64,000 bases of DNA from JAVVSR01 sp036654095 (GTDB lineage Bacteria > Bacillota > Clostridia > Christensenellales > CAG-917). Below, in pieces: positions 1 through 7,613 of this stretch. Position numbers and translations under genes: made by a program. The notes under the pieces were generated by a model, which was not told the origin of the DNA, did no database searches, and saw only the letters and a program-made list of their open reading frames with translations. The stretch covers positions 24,689-88,688 of the forward strand of contig JAVVSR010000007.1 of the NCBI GenBank assembly GCA_036654095.1, in the 5' to 3' direction. Within the stretch, counting starts at the first letter, position 1. The number at the start of each line of letters is the position of its first letter.

Positions 1-473
1 AAACCTGTTGATGTTTTAATATAGTCAGCCAATGCGCTTGAAACAATTTCACACATTTTAATTTTTTCATCATCGGTAAGCAAGCAAGTTTCAATAATAA
101 CTTTTAGCACACGATTAGCGCAGATACTTTTTAATGTAATAATCTCATCTTTTATTATATCATATTTTTTTTCTTTTAAATCTCCGATGTTGATAACCAT
201 ATCAATTTCGTCAGCGCCATTTTTAATTGCATCTTGAGTTTCAAATGCTTTAGTTTCCGTAGTATTGTAACCGTTAGGAAACCCTATTACTGTGCAAATT
301 TTAAGCTTATCGCCAACATATTGTTTAGCTCGTTTCACAAAACTAGGCGGAATACAAACTGAAGCTGTTTTATATTTGACACCATCGTCACATATTTCTC
401 TAATATCATTCCAAGTGGATTGCTGTTTTAATAAAGTGTGGTCAACGTGACCTAAAATTTCTTTAATATCCAT
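1..473 (-). CDS. deoC: deoxyribose-phosphate aldolase (C-terminus cut by window edge)
   Basis: Class I aldolase that splits 2-deoxyribose-5-phosphate into glyceraldehyde-3-phosphate and acetaldehyde in deoxynucleoside catabolism. About 157 codons are present; the protein normally runs to about 215-225 residues, so the C-terminal third lies outside the window. Seen: the opening HVDHTLLK motif, the strand CTVIGFPNG, the segment NGADEIDMVINIG, and the Schiff-base motif YIKTSTG near the cut end, whose lysine (about residue 153) is the catalytic one. The ATG at 471-473 follows GGAG at a good distance. It is 23 bp downstream of the VOC-family gene and probably shares its promoter. Identification is secure; only completeness is unknown. 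Confidence 0.95.
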   Translation of the reverse strand, partial: MDIKEILGHVDHTLLKQQSTWNDIREICDDGVKYKTASVCIPPSFVKRAKQYVGDKLKICTVIGFPNGYNTTETKAFETQDAIKNGADEIDMVINIGDLKEKKYDIIKDEIITLKSICANRVLKVIIETCLLTDDEKIKMCEIVSSALADYIKTSTG

Positions 474-496
474 AGCTTAACTCCTTAATTAATTTT

Positions 497-1018
497 TTAT
501 TTAACCCTTTTATAACTGCCCGTGAGTGTTCCAAGTTGCATTTCAAAAGGCATATCGCCCTTTTTAATGCCAAACGCGATTGTCGTTTCAACCAGTTCAA
601 GCACTACGCTATCTTCGCTTTCAGCCATATACGCGTATCGAACCTTTGCGCCTCCGCTTTTAAAATTTGCGCTTTGAATAACCTTTAAGCCATTTCCCTC
701 GCACAACCTAATCGCCTCGCTTAAGTTTTTTACATTGTACATTATATGGTGCATACCCTCGCCACGCTTAGCATAAAACTTTGTATATATATTATCATCG
801 CCTGTCGTTTCGATAAGTTCAATTTTAGTCGACCCTTTCCCTCCATAATACAGCTTTACCTTACAGTTACGCTTCTCGCCTAAATATGTCATATCTAATT
901 TACCGTCGCAAACAATCTCCCACCATTTACTAATTCCATAAATTCGGCCGTAACGTTCAGCCGCTTCAGAAATATTTTTAACTACTATTCCTATATGATT
1001 AGGTTTTTTAAGTTTCAT
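497..1018 (-). CDS. VOC-family (glyoxalase/methylmalonyl-CoA epimerase-like) protein
   Basis: A 173-residue protein of the vicinal oxygen chelate fold. It starts with the strand NHIGIVVKNISEAAERYG, typical of the first beta-alpha-beta module, and carries a second module around HHIMYNVKNLSEAIRLCEG followed by a strand ending in VVLELVE. A His in the first strand, the Glu in KIELIE, the His in GMHHIMYN and the Glu in VLELVE are in the usual positions of the metal-binding H/E set. Methylmalonyl-CoA epimerases of this family are about 130-150 residues; this one has a longer middle and tail. No mutase or carboxylase gene is nearby, so epimerase activity is not supported by context. First gene of a two-gene operon with deoC. 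Confidence 0.75.
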   Translation of the reverse strand: MKLKKPNHIGIVVKNISEAAERYGRIYGISKWWEIVCDGKLDMTYLGEKRNCKVKLYYGGKGSTKIELIETTGDDNIYTKFYAKRGEGMHHIMYNVKNLSEAIRLCEGNGLKVIQSANFKSGGAKVRYAYMAESEDSVVLELVETTIAFGIKKGDMPFEMQLGTLTGSYKRVK

Positions 1019-1055
1019 AAATTTACCTCATTTATATTAGTATTATATTACTTTT

Positions 1056-1084
1056 ATTGTACTATATCCTAATTGCCTTGTAAA
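1056..1084 (-). promoter_or_regulatory. sigma-A type promoter for the VOC-deoC operon
   Basis: On the minus strand TTTACA (1079-1084) is followed after exactly 17 bp by TACAAT (1056-1061), giving a start about 30 bp upstream of the VOC-family gene. Both boxes are one base or less per box from good consensus. Inferred from sequence only. Confidence 0.65.
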
Positions 1085-1137
1085 GTCCTAACAATAAATT
1101 AAAACTTTAACTGTACATATCGCTAAAAATAAATATA

Positions 1138-1166
1138 AAAACGAGCGGATATAATCAGCTCGTTTT
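1138..1166 (-). terminator. rho-independent terminator after thiT
   Basis: Inverted repeat AAAACGAGC / GCTCGTTTT with an 11-nt loop. On the minus strand the 3' arm ends in a T run and it lies about 75 bp downstream of the thiT stop. Confidence 0.75.
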
Positions 1167-1241
1167 TAAGTACACATAAATAAAATTGATTTAAATTTTA
1201 AAGTAGATATACAAATTTATTGTCATTATAAATTTATCAAT

Positions 1242-2327
1242 TTACTTGTTTTCTTCAATCAATCGTTGGAAACTTTTTGAAGCAAACATCGAACAACCAG
1301 CCACCAAAGCTATCGCCATATCAGCGTAGGCAAACGAGTTATATAAAAAACTCCAAGCTATTGCCGAATAGTTTTCGGGGTCGCCGCTGCCAAACACAAA
1401 AACGCCGCTTACAACGTGCGATAAATATCTTAATGTAACCGCAACAATCGCTCCTAGTGCAAACTGCAATACTTTTTTATTTTCAAGTATTTTTAGTTCT
1501 TTAAACACCGCTGTAAGGCCAATAGCCGCAAAAGCTATTGGATAATCAAGCAAAAATTGTACGGGGTGATAAAACCAAGGCGCTTGGATAAATTGCAATA
1601 CGCCATAAATAATGCCCGCCTGTACGCCCTTTCTAATGCCGAATTTATAGCTGTAAATCATCAATGGCAGAAGGCTAGCGAATGTAATAGAACCGCCACT
1701 TGGTAATTCAAACAAACGCAAATAAGAAAGAGCGAAGCTCATTGCGATACAAATCGACGCATAAACAATAGAGCGAGTGTTGTCGGCGTCGGATTTTTTG
1801 CCGCAGGCTAGCGCGATAACGGCAATAGCGGCCGCTATTAGCGCAGTGTAAACATACAGCTGAACTTCCGAACCTACCGCAACCTCCGCGCCCTTGTACA
1901 TAGTAATAGCGTTGGTAATTAAAATAATTGCTAGCCCAACGCTTAAAATTCCCAGCGCGATTTTAGTAAATAACTTAAATCGTTCTTTTTTAAATATCGA
2001 TATTACTAGCCCGACAATCGCCAACGCTATTGCCAAAATCAAAAGCGAAAGCACTGGCCAAAATGTAAGTTTATCGATATAGCCAACAGCAATGTACTCA
2101 TCTAGTTTTAAAAACAATAGAACGCTGATGAGGCCGATAGCGTAGCCAAAGGCAAGCCCCGTGGCCGTCCACGCAAACTGTGGCATAAGCTGTTGATTTT
2201 TCTTTTTTACAAGAAAACCAATGACAGTTACGGCCAAAATCAGCGCGATAGTGATGTAAATCGCAATAGTTGCTACCTTATCGAAAATAGCAAATTCAGC
2301 AAAAGGCACATCTTGATGAAATAACAT
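1242..2327 (-). CDS. thiT: ThiT-type thiamine transporter S component with an extra N-terminal membrane domain
   Basis: Membrane protein of 361 residues. The C-terminal half, from about residue 186, matches the thiamine-specific S component of ECF transporters: about six hydrophobic segments, the SGGSITFASLLPLMIYSYK segment, and the aromatic region GVLQFIQAPWFYHPVQF that forms part of the thiamine pocket. The N-terminal half (about residues 15-180) adds roughly five further membrane segments that ordinary ThiT proteins (about 190 residues) lack. A TPP riboswitch directly upstream supports thiamine as substrate. ATG follows AAGGAG with suitable spacing. No EcfA/EcfT energising genes are in the window; they are usually elsewhere in group II ECF systems. 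The role of the N-terminal domain is unknown. Confidence 0.88.
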   Translation of the reverse strand: MLFHQDVPFAEFAIFDKVATIAIYITIALILAVTVIGFLVKKKNQQLMPQFAWTATGLAFGYAIGLISVLLFLKLDEYIAVGYIDKLTFWPVLSLLILAIALAIVGLVISIFKKERFKLFTKIALGILSVGLAIILITNAITMYKGAEVAVGSEVQLYVYTALIAAAIAVIALACGKKSDADNTRSIVYASICIAMSFALSYLRLFELPSGGSITFASLLPLMIYSYKFGIRKGVQAGIIYGVLQFIQAPWFYHPVQFLLDYPIAFAAIGLTAVFKELKILENKKVLQFALGAIVAVTLRYLSHVVSGVFVFGSGDPENYSAIAWSFLYNSFAYADMAIALVAGCSMFASKSFQRLIEENK

Positions 2328-2361
2328 AAAAAACTCCTTTTTGCTACAAACCCGATTAAAA

Positions 2362-2390
2362 AGAAAAAAACCTAAGGATTATCTTAAGTT
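2362..2390 (-). terminator. riboswitch expression-platform terminator
   Basis: On the minus strand AACTTAAG pairs with CTTAGGTT around a short loop, followed by a run of seven T. It lies just 3' of the TPP aptamer and 35 bp before thiT, the layout of a transcription-terminating thiamine riboswitch. Confidence 0.75.
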
Positions 2391-2393
2391 TTG

Positions 2394-2482
2394 TCACAAG
2401 TGTGGCTTCCTTTCGTGAGTACAAACTCAATCAAGTTCAAAGGGTGTAATCTCAGACAGCGATGCTGTCACCCCTAGCAATA
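2394..2482 (-). ncRNA. TPP (thiamine pyrophosphate) riboswitch aptamer
   Basis: Read on the minus strand, the THI-box landmarks are present in order: GGGGTG, then CTGAGAT, then ACACCCTTTGAACTTGAT, a P4/P5-type arm with GAGT/ACTC, and CGAAAGGAAGC. It precedes a thiamine transporter gene and is followed by an intrinsic terminator, so high TPP should stop transcription. Edges are approximate. Confidence 0.93.
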
Positions 2483-2497
2483 TTTTATTGTAGCCTA

Positions 2498-2526
2498 ATG
2501 ATATACTGAAGCGGAATATTTGTCAA
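2498..2526 (-). promoter_or_regulatory. sigma-A promoter for the TPP riboswitch and thiT
   Basis: Perfect TTGACA (2521-2526), 17-bp spacer, TATCAT (2498-2503) on the minus strand. The predicted start near 2491 lies just before the aptamer. Confidence 0.8.
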
Positions 2527-2602
2527 GCATATTAAAATAAAATTCATATCGACTTTACAATAGCTGAAAGTTACAATATAATAGAATTAGCTTTAAAAAG
2601 TT

Positions 2603-2633
2603 TTGCATTAATATATGTAAAAAAATGTATAAT
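2603..2633 (+). promoter_or_regulatory. possible promoter for the SDR gene
   Basis: TTGCAT (2603-2608) and a perfect TATAAT (2628-2633) on the plus strand, but the spacer is 19 bp (18 if the first box is shifted by one), so the assignment is tentative. The start would be about 55 bp before the gene. Confidence 0.4.
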
Positions 2634-2693
2634 AATTGCTGTATTTACTAAAAAGCGACAGCACGCGTTAATTAATGAAGCGAGGTAAAATTT

Positions 2694-3476
2694 ATGGATA
2701 AAGTAGCAATAATTACAGGCGCGTCAGCAGGTATTGGCCTTGCGACAGCAAAGTTATTTATCAAAAATGGATATAAGGTATATAATCTTTCCCGACATTC
2801 GTCCACTGTTGGGGAAAGCGTTTGCGTTGACGTGTCAAATCGCGAAAAAGTATTTCAGGCAATAAATGAAATATTTAATAAAGAAGGTCATATCGACGTA
2901 CTGATGAACTCTGCTGGAATGGGGATTTCGGGTTCGGTTGAAGATACCAGTGAAGACGCTGCAAAAAAGATTTTTGATATAAACTATTTTGGCACACTTT
3001 ACTGCATACAGGCCACCCTACCCTATATGCGAAAAAATGGTAGCGGAACAATAATTAATTTAAGTTCGGTAGGCGCGCCACTATCATTGCCATTTCAAAG
3101 TTTTTATTCGGCTACAAAATCCGCGGTTACATCGCTCACGGAGGCTCTGCGTATTGAAGTAAAACCATTTAATATTAAAGTTACGGAAATTTTGCCAGGT
3201 GACGTTAAAACCGAATTCACATCTCGTCGCGAAAAAAACAAGTCAAACAGCCTTGTCTATGGCGACCGAATAAACCGTTCGGTTTTAAAAATGGAAAAAG
3301 ACGAGCAAAATGGTATGTCGCCTGACATAATCGCTAAAATAGCATTGAAATTAGCAAACAAAAAAAATCCGCCGATAGCCGTCGTTGGAGGGTTTTCTTA
3401 TAAAGCAATAATTGTATTAATTAAGTTTTTACCCAAACGCGCTATTTCATATATTATACAAAAACTCTATGGCTAA
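2694..3476 (+). CDS. short-chain dehydrogenase/reductase (SDR) family oxidoreductase
   Basis: Classical SDR of 260 residues, cytoplasmic, NAD(P)-dependent. Seen: cofactor motif TGASAGIG near residue 8, NSAG around residue 90, the catalytic Ser in NLSSVG and the YSATK motif (Tyr and Lys of the active site). The C-terminus LIKFLPKRAISYIIQKLYG is hydrophobic and basic, as in membrane-associated SDRs acting on lipid or sterol-like substrates, so a lipophilic substrate is possible but not shown. ATG preceded by GAGG. It stands alone on the plus strand between minus-strand genes, with its own terminator downstream. Confidence 0.85.
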   Translation: MDKVAIITGASAGIGLATAKLFIKNGYKVYNLSRHSSTVGESVCVDVSNREKVFQAINEIFNKEGHIDVLMNSAGMGISGSVEDTSEDAAKKIFDINYFGTLYCIQATLPYMRKNGSGTIINLSSVGAPLSLPFQSFYSATKSAVTSLTEALRIEVKPFNIKVTEILPGDVKTEFTSRREKNKSNSLVYGDRINRSVLKMEKDEQNGMSPDIIAKIALKLANKKNPPIAVVGGFSYKAIIVLIKFLPKRAISYIIQKLYG

Positions 3477-3687
3477 ACATCACCATATCGATTAACTTTA
3501 GCGCAAATAGTCACGAGTTAAATTATTGTTCATATAAAAAATGACTTTACTTAACAAAATTTAAATAATATCGAAATTTTAAAAAATTTTACCTTATAAT
3601 TGTTGTATGCGCCGATTATAAAGCCAACAATAAATATTGAATTAAAACATTAACATTTCAGTTTCAGTCAAAAAAATCAAATAAAAA

Positions 3688-3720
3688 AGCAGTGTTGACA
3701 ATACATAACACTGCTTTTTT
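3688..3720 (+). terminator. bidirectional terminator
   Basis: AGCAGTGTT / AACACTGCT with a 10-nt loop, flanked by an A run on one side and a T run on the other. It can serve both the plus-strand SDR gene and the minus-strand HPt gene. Confidence 0.8.
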
Positions 3721-3801
3721 AAAACTAACAAATAATATAAACAATTATGTTTAAATTACTTTTACTCAATTTTTAATAAAACTTAAAAATATAATATTCG
3801 A

Positions 3802-4155
3802 TTAAAGGCCTTTAATAATTTCTATTGCCATATCGTAATGTTTTTTAGCATCGCCATAGCACTCGATAATTTTTTCAAGCGCGCCTTCTTTAAATGCTCG
3901 GCACATCGCGTCGCAAGAATTATACAGGTCAGTAAGCCCCAAATTTCCCGTAACACCTTTTAATGAGTGTGCGCCCTTATATGCCTCCTCAAAGTTTTTA
4001 ACACGCATAAATTCGACCATTTTTAAGAATGTATCATCATTGACGAATTTTTTTAAAAACTTCTCATAAAGCGCGGAATTTCCGCTAAATCTTTCCATTG
4101 AGCCATCAACGTCAACCCCACTGTAACGGAGTTTTGAAAGGTCTAATTCATTCAT
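3802..4155 (-). CDS. HPt (histidine phosphotransfer) domain protein
   Basis: A 117-residue single-domain protein. The segment AHSLKGVTGNLGL carries the phosphorylatable histidine (His63) in the standard HPt four-helix context, with Lys and Gly following it. Such proteins shuttle phosphoryl groups between a hybrid kinase receiver and a second receiver. It lies 110 bp downstream of a single-domain receiver protein on the same strand; no histidine kinase is in the window. Either gene could work with kinases elsewhere. Confidence 0.88.
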   Translation of the reverse strand: MNELDLSKLRYSGVDVDGSMERFSGNSALYEKFLKKFVNDDTFLKMVEFMRVKNFEEAYKGAHSLKGVTGNLGLTDLYNSCDAMCRAFKEGALEKIIECYGDAKKHYDMAIEIIKGL

Positions 4156-4265
4156 AAGTATCTCCTAATTTAAAATCATTTGTGTTTTAATTGTATCAAA
4201 ATTTGTTCAACTTCTATTTGTTACAAGCTAATAAATACTAATTTTAATGTTGCTACAAAACGCGC

Positions 4266-4688
4266 TTATTTATTGTCCAAAACTCCTGCGTTTTTCAACT
4301 TGCGATACTCATAGGCATCAACAACATTATGCACGCGACGTTTCACAAGCGCCGCAATGAAAGGTTTTGAAATAATATCCTCAGCGCCCATATCAACAAT
4401 ACTTACGTCGTGGGTTGTGCCATCGCCCGCAGTCATCGCAATAACGGGTATTTTCCCTAAATAACCCCAACTTTGCATTTCCGATAAGGTGCTAAACCCG
4501 TCCATAATAGGCATAACTACATCAAGCAAAATTACCGAGATATCATCAAAACTATTTTCCAAAATTAGCATAGCTTCCGCGCCGTTTGATGCATCTAAAA
4601 TATCATATTCATCTGAAAACAGTTCCTGTAAAATCGCGCGATTTATTTCAACATCATCGACGATTAACATCCTTTTTTGTACGCCCAT
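4266..4688 (-). CDS. single-domain response regulator (CheY-like receiver)
   Basis: A receiver domain of 140 residues with no output domain. Seen: acidic pair DD at residues 11-12, the phospho-acceptor Asp56 in LLDVVMP, Thr86 in VIAMTAG and Lys108 in SKPF. The start chosen is the ATG at 4688, since the AAAGGA ribosome site directly abuts an ATG four codons further upstream (4700), leaving that one no spacing. The short tail after the receiver (RRVHNVVDAYEYRK) is helical and may be a dimer or docking segment. With the neighbouring HPt protein it suggests a phosphorelay. Confidence 0.88.
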   Translation of the reverse strand: MGVQKRMLIVDDVEINRAILQELFSDEYDILDASNGAEAMLILENSFDDISVILLDVVMPIMDGFSTLSEMQSWGYLGKIPVIAMTAGDGTTHDVSIVDMGAEDIISKPFIAALVKRRVHNVVDAYEYRKLKNAGVLDNK

Positions 4689-4914
4689 AAAATATACCAT
4701 TCCTTTAGCTTATTAAATTTTAAAAAAACTTTGAAGCCCCCTGAACATAAAGTAAATTATTTAAATATAGTATAACATTTATTTATAAATAAATCAATAG
4801 CTTTATTAAAATATTTCGCATACCAACTTAGACACATGTATGAAATTGCACTTTATTCCACAAGTTTAATAAATTGCAACAAAAAATTACAATAGCCAAT
4901 TTTAACCACACATA

Positions 4915-5143
4915 TTCCTTTAAGTATCATACTATTATTCTATTAAATATATATTCCTTTAAGTATCATACTGGTTGTTTTTATTTATATATTCCTTAAG
5001 TATCACATTTGGTTGTTTTATTTTATATTTTCCTTAAGTATCACACTGGTTGTTTTATTTTATATATTCCTTAAGTATCACGCTTGTTGATTTATTTTAT
5101 ATATTCCTTAAGTATCACGCTTGTTGATTTATTTTATATATTC
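4915..5143. repeat. tandem repeat, 37-39 bp unit, six copies
   Basis: Successive copies begin with TTCCTTAAGTATCA-like sequence at 4915, 4954, 4992, 5030, 5067 and 5104, with a stub at 5141. Period shrinks from 39 to 37 bp and the last two copies are identical, so expansion seems to run toward the right end. It occupies most of the gap between the response regulator and the phosphate symporter. The remaining part of this gap (4701-4914) is AT-rich with nothing recognised. Confidence 0.85.
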
Positions 5144-5144
5144 A

Positions 5145-5177
5145 AAATGGTGGCTTATAAAAAATAATCCACCATTT
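5145..5177 (-). terminator. terminator after the Na/Pi symporter gene
   Basis: AAATGGTGG / CCACCATTT stem with a 15-nt loop, about 140 bp beyond the stop codon of the phosphate symporter on the minus strand. The T tract after it is weak, so the call is moderate. Confidence 0.5.
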
Positions 5178-5318
5178 ATTTTGCATAAAGCTATTATTAA
5201 AATTAAACCAAACTTAACTAAACAAAAAATTCAGCAATCATTTGAAAATATTTAACAAACATAACTTCATTTTTCTATACGCTATTACTCTTTAAACCTA
5301 CTATTGTTTATACGCTAA

Positions 5319-7004
5319 TTACGCCTTGGGTTGTGCTGGAGCTTTAACAGGTTTAGCATAACTCTTTACGGCATATGCGATATTTGTCATATGGTCCGCA
5401 ACCCTTTCAGCGTTGCTAGAAAGGCTTAAATAAATTGCGCCGACCTCAGGTGTACATACGCCTGCGTCAAGCCTCTCAACGTGGCGCTTTGACATTTCCT
5501 CTTTCAGCTTATCCACTTGGTCCTCAAAATTATTTACAAGCGGAATATATTCAAGTGTGGTTTCGTTGTATGTTTTCATAACTTGCTCATAAAGTTTATT
5601 AATTGTATCTTGTAAACAAACAATTTCCTTTACGGCGTCTTCGCTAAATGAAATGCCATCATTCGCCATTTTGGTAGCGTATTCTGTAATGTTTTCAGCA
5701 TAGTCGCCAATGCGTTCAATATCGCTTACGGTATGATATGCAGTACCTAGCATAATTTTGTCGTCATAAGCCAAATCAGTATGCGAAAGTTTCACTAAAT
5801 ATTTTGTTAATTCGCGGTTAAGAAAATTGATTATTTCCTCATTTTTCATAATTTCTGAAACGTTTTCGACATTAGCCGTTTTGATTGCTTCCATACTCAT
5901 GTCAAAATTCTTTTTTGATATAGCTGCCATATTTGCGACTTCTCTTTTAAGTTGAACAACGGCCAGAGGAGGTGTGCGTAGCAAGTGTTCTTCCAAAAAG
6001 AAAAACCGCGGGCCAGCGTCAACAGCTTCTCCCTTCTTTTCAGGAACAAGAAATATAACCAATTTCACAAGCAATTTTGTACTTGGCAGTAAAATCAAAA
6101 CAGTCATTACGTTAAAGAAAGTATGTAACATAGCAATTCTAAGTTGAGGTGTGGCAAATAATGTTGTAAACAATTTTGAATAAGGAACAAATGTGCACGA
6201 AATACCAAATATTGTAACGCCGATGACGTTAAACAGCAAATGCACCAACGCAGTACGCCGCGCGTTAGTACCAGTGCCAATAGCGGCCAATAGCGACGTT
6301 ATGCACGTACCTATATTGCTTCCCAAAATAATAAACATACCTTGGTCAAACGTCAACATTCCAACCGCGGACATCGTAATTACGATACCGCTGACGGCCG
6401 ATGAACTTTGTATTAAAGCAGTAAACAGAACGCCGAATATTAAAAGCACAAACGGATTGCTCATTTTAGCTATAATTGCAACTATCTGTGGCGCTTCGCT
6501 AAAAACTTTCATTGCGATATCCATAACAGCAAGGCCTACGAAAATCATGCCTAGCCCCGTTACAATACCACCAATTTTCTTTGTGCGGTCAGACTTGGAG
6601 AACATAACCATAAACGCGCCAACACCTGCTGCGGCCGCAAATATTGTCATTAAATCAATATTTTTAACTCCGCTGTAACCAAAAGCTACAATCTGCGCGG
6701 TCATTGTCGTGCCGATATTCGCGCCATAAATGATTGCAGTAGCTTGAGTCAGGTTCATTATGCCCGAATTAACAAAGCCGATTGTCATAACCGTTACCGC
6801 AGCGGAGCTTTGAATAACAGCTGTCGTTACAGTACCGATTCCAACGCCAATCAGCTTTTTGTCAGAAATCTTATTAAACATCTTTTTAATGTTATTACCA
6901 GCGACGTTTTCTAGGCTTTCGCCCATAAACTTCATGCCGTATAGAAAAACACCCATACCGCCAAAAAGTTTTAGCAGCGCATAAAAGACTTGCAAAAAAT
7001 CCAT
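5319..7004 (-). CDS. Na+/phosphate cotransporter family protein with C-terminal PhoU-like domain
   Basis: Membrane carrier of about 561 residues for sodium-coupled phosphate uptake. Two inverted Na/Pi-cotransporter modules are visible through the paired signatures IQSSAAVTVMTIGF and IQSSSAVSGIVITMS, each in a hydrophobic hairpin, within about nine membrane segments up to residue 330. Residues about 350-545 form a helical PhoU-like cytoplasmic domain. The start used is the ATG at 7004, which has GGAG six bases upstream; an in-frame ATG four codons earlier lacks a ribosome site. A long structured leader precedes it. Monocistronic. Confidence 0.88.
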   Translation of the reverse strand: MDFLQVFYALLKLFGGMGVFLYGMKFMGESLENVAGNNIKKMFNKISDKKLIGVGIGTVTTAVIQSSAAVTVMTIGFVNSGIMNLTQATAIIYGANIGTTMTAQIVAFGYSGVKNIDLMTIFAAAAGVGAFMVMFSKSDRTKKIGGIVTGLGMIFVGLAVMDIAMKVFSEAPQIVAIIAKMSNPFVLLIFGVLFTALIQSSSAVSGIVITMSAVGMLTFDQGMFIILGSNIGTCITSLLAAIGTGTNARRTALVHLLFNVIGVTIFGISCTFVPYSKLFTTLFATPQLRIAMLHTFFNVMTVLILLPSTKLLVKLVIFLVPEKKGEAVDAGPRFFFLEEHLLRTPPLAVVQLKREVANMAAISKKNFDMSMEAIKTANVENVSEIMKNEEIINFLNRELTKYLVKLSHTDLAYDDKIMLGTAYHTVSDIERIGDYAENITEYATKMANDGISFSEDAVKEIVCLQDTINKLYEQVMKTYNETTLEYIPLVNNFEDQVDKLKEEMSKRHVERLDAGVCTPEVGAIYLSLSSNAERVADHMTNIAYAVKSYAKPVKAPAQPKA

Positions 7005-7019
7005 AGGTAGCTCCATAAA

Positions 7020-7162
7020 TATATTTTAAAAATGTTTCTTGGTGTCATACCAATCCAAGGGTTGTGACAGAGTTCGCCACTGGTTAAATTAACCTCACTA
7101 GCCTAGGCGCAAATAAAACCGTCGCCCTAAAGGCATAGCAGTATAACGATAGTTACATTATA
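7020..7162 (-). promoter_or_regulatory. candidate structured leader of the Na/Pi symporter gene
   Basis: A perfect TATAAT (7157-7162, minus strand) with only a poor -35 box sits about 140 nt before the start codon. The transcribed leader has several possible stems: CGCC/GGCG enclosing GGTT/AACC, and TGTCA...GGTT with ACC...TGACA near its 3' end. GC content is clearly higher than in the flanking intergenic DNA. I could not match it to a known riboswitch consensus (thiamine, lysine, cobalamin, c-di-GMP, c-di-AMP and manganese were considered). Confidence 0.4.
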
Positions 7163-7440
7163 TATAAGAAGCGGAAAAAAATAACTTCCACTATTGTATT
7201 TAAATAAACACTTAAAAACAAAAATATGTAGATTATTATGTTCAGACACTCAGTAAAAGTAGCAAAAATTTACCCAAAACTGCTGTTTGAAACCTTTTAC
7301 ATTATATAAGATTTTAAAAAATATGTAAAACGTATTAACGGCATTTCGACAATTTTTTTTAGTTTTTTTTATAAATTTTTATAAATGTAAGCTGTGTTTT
7401 GTTTTTTATTTTTTAGTCCATACCTTATAAATAGTAGCCG

Positions 7441-7578
7441 TTCGCCTGCATATCAATCAAATAAGTTGAGCGCTTTGTCGTATTCGCCACTGCATTGATA
7501 AAATACGAAAATCTATTTGTTGCTTGTTTTATGTAAATTTCGCCTGCATATCAATCAAATATGTGGAGCGCTTTGTTG
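7441..7578. repeat. pair of 40-bp direct repeats in front of the MFS gene
   Basis: A 40-bp sequence beginning TTCGCCTGCATATCAATCAA at 7441 recurs at 7539 with three differences, 98 bp apart. The right copy runs into the -35 box of the MFS promoter. The stretch 7163-7440 before it is AT-rich with nothing recognised. Confidence 0.8.
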
Positions 7579-7604
7579 TCAATTTATTTAACTTATGTTA
7601 CAAT
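7576..7604 (+). promoter_or_regulatory. sigma-A promoter of the MFS gene
   Basis: TTGTCA (7576-7581), 17-bp spacer, TACAAT (7599-7604). The predicted start near 7611 is only about three bases before the ATG at 7614, so the transcript may be leaderless. Confidence 0.72.
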
Positions 7605-7613
7605 ATTAAATAT

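Noticed and set aside
4915..5143. CRISPR-like regular repeats
   Set aside because: Units are contiguous without spacers and the period drifts from 39 to 37 bp; a plain tandem repeat explains it.
6193..6678. A 161-codon frame antisense to the Na/Pi symporter gene
   Set aside because: It lies wholly within a clear transporter gene and shows no recognisable protein features.
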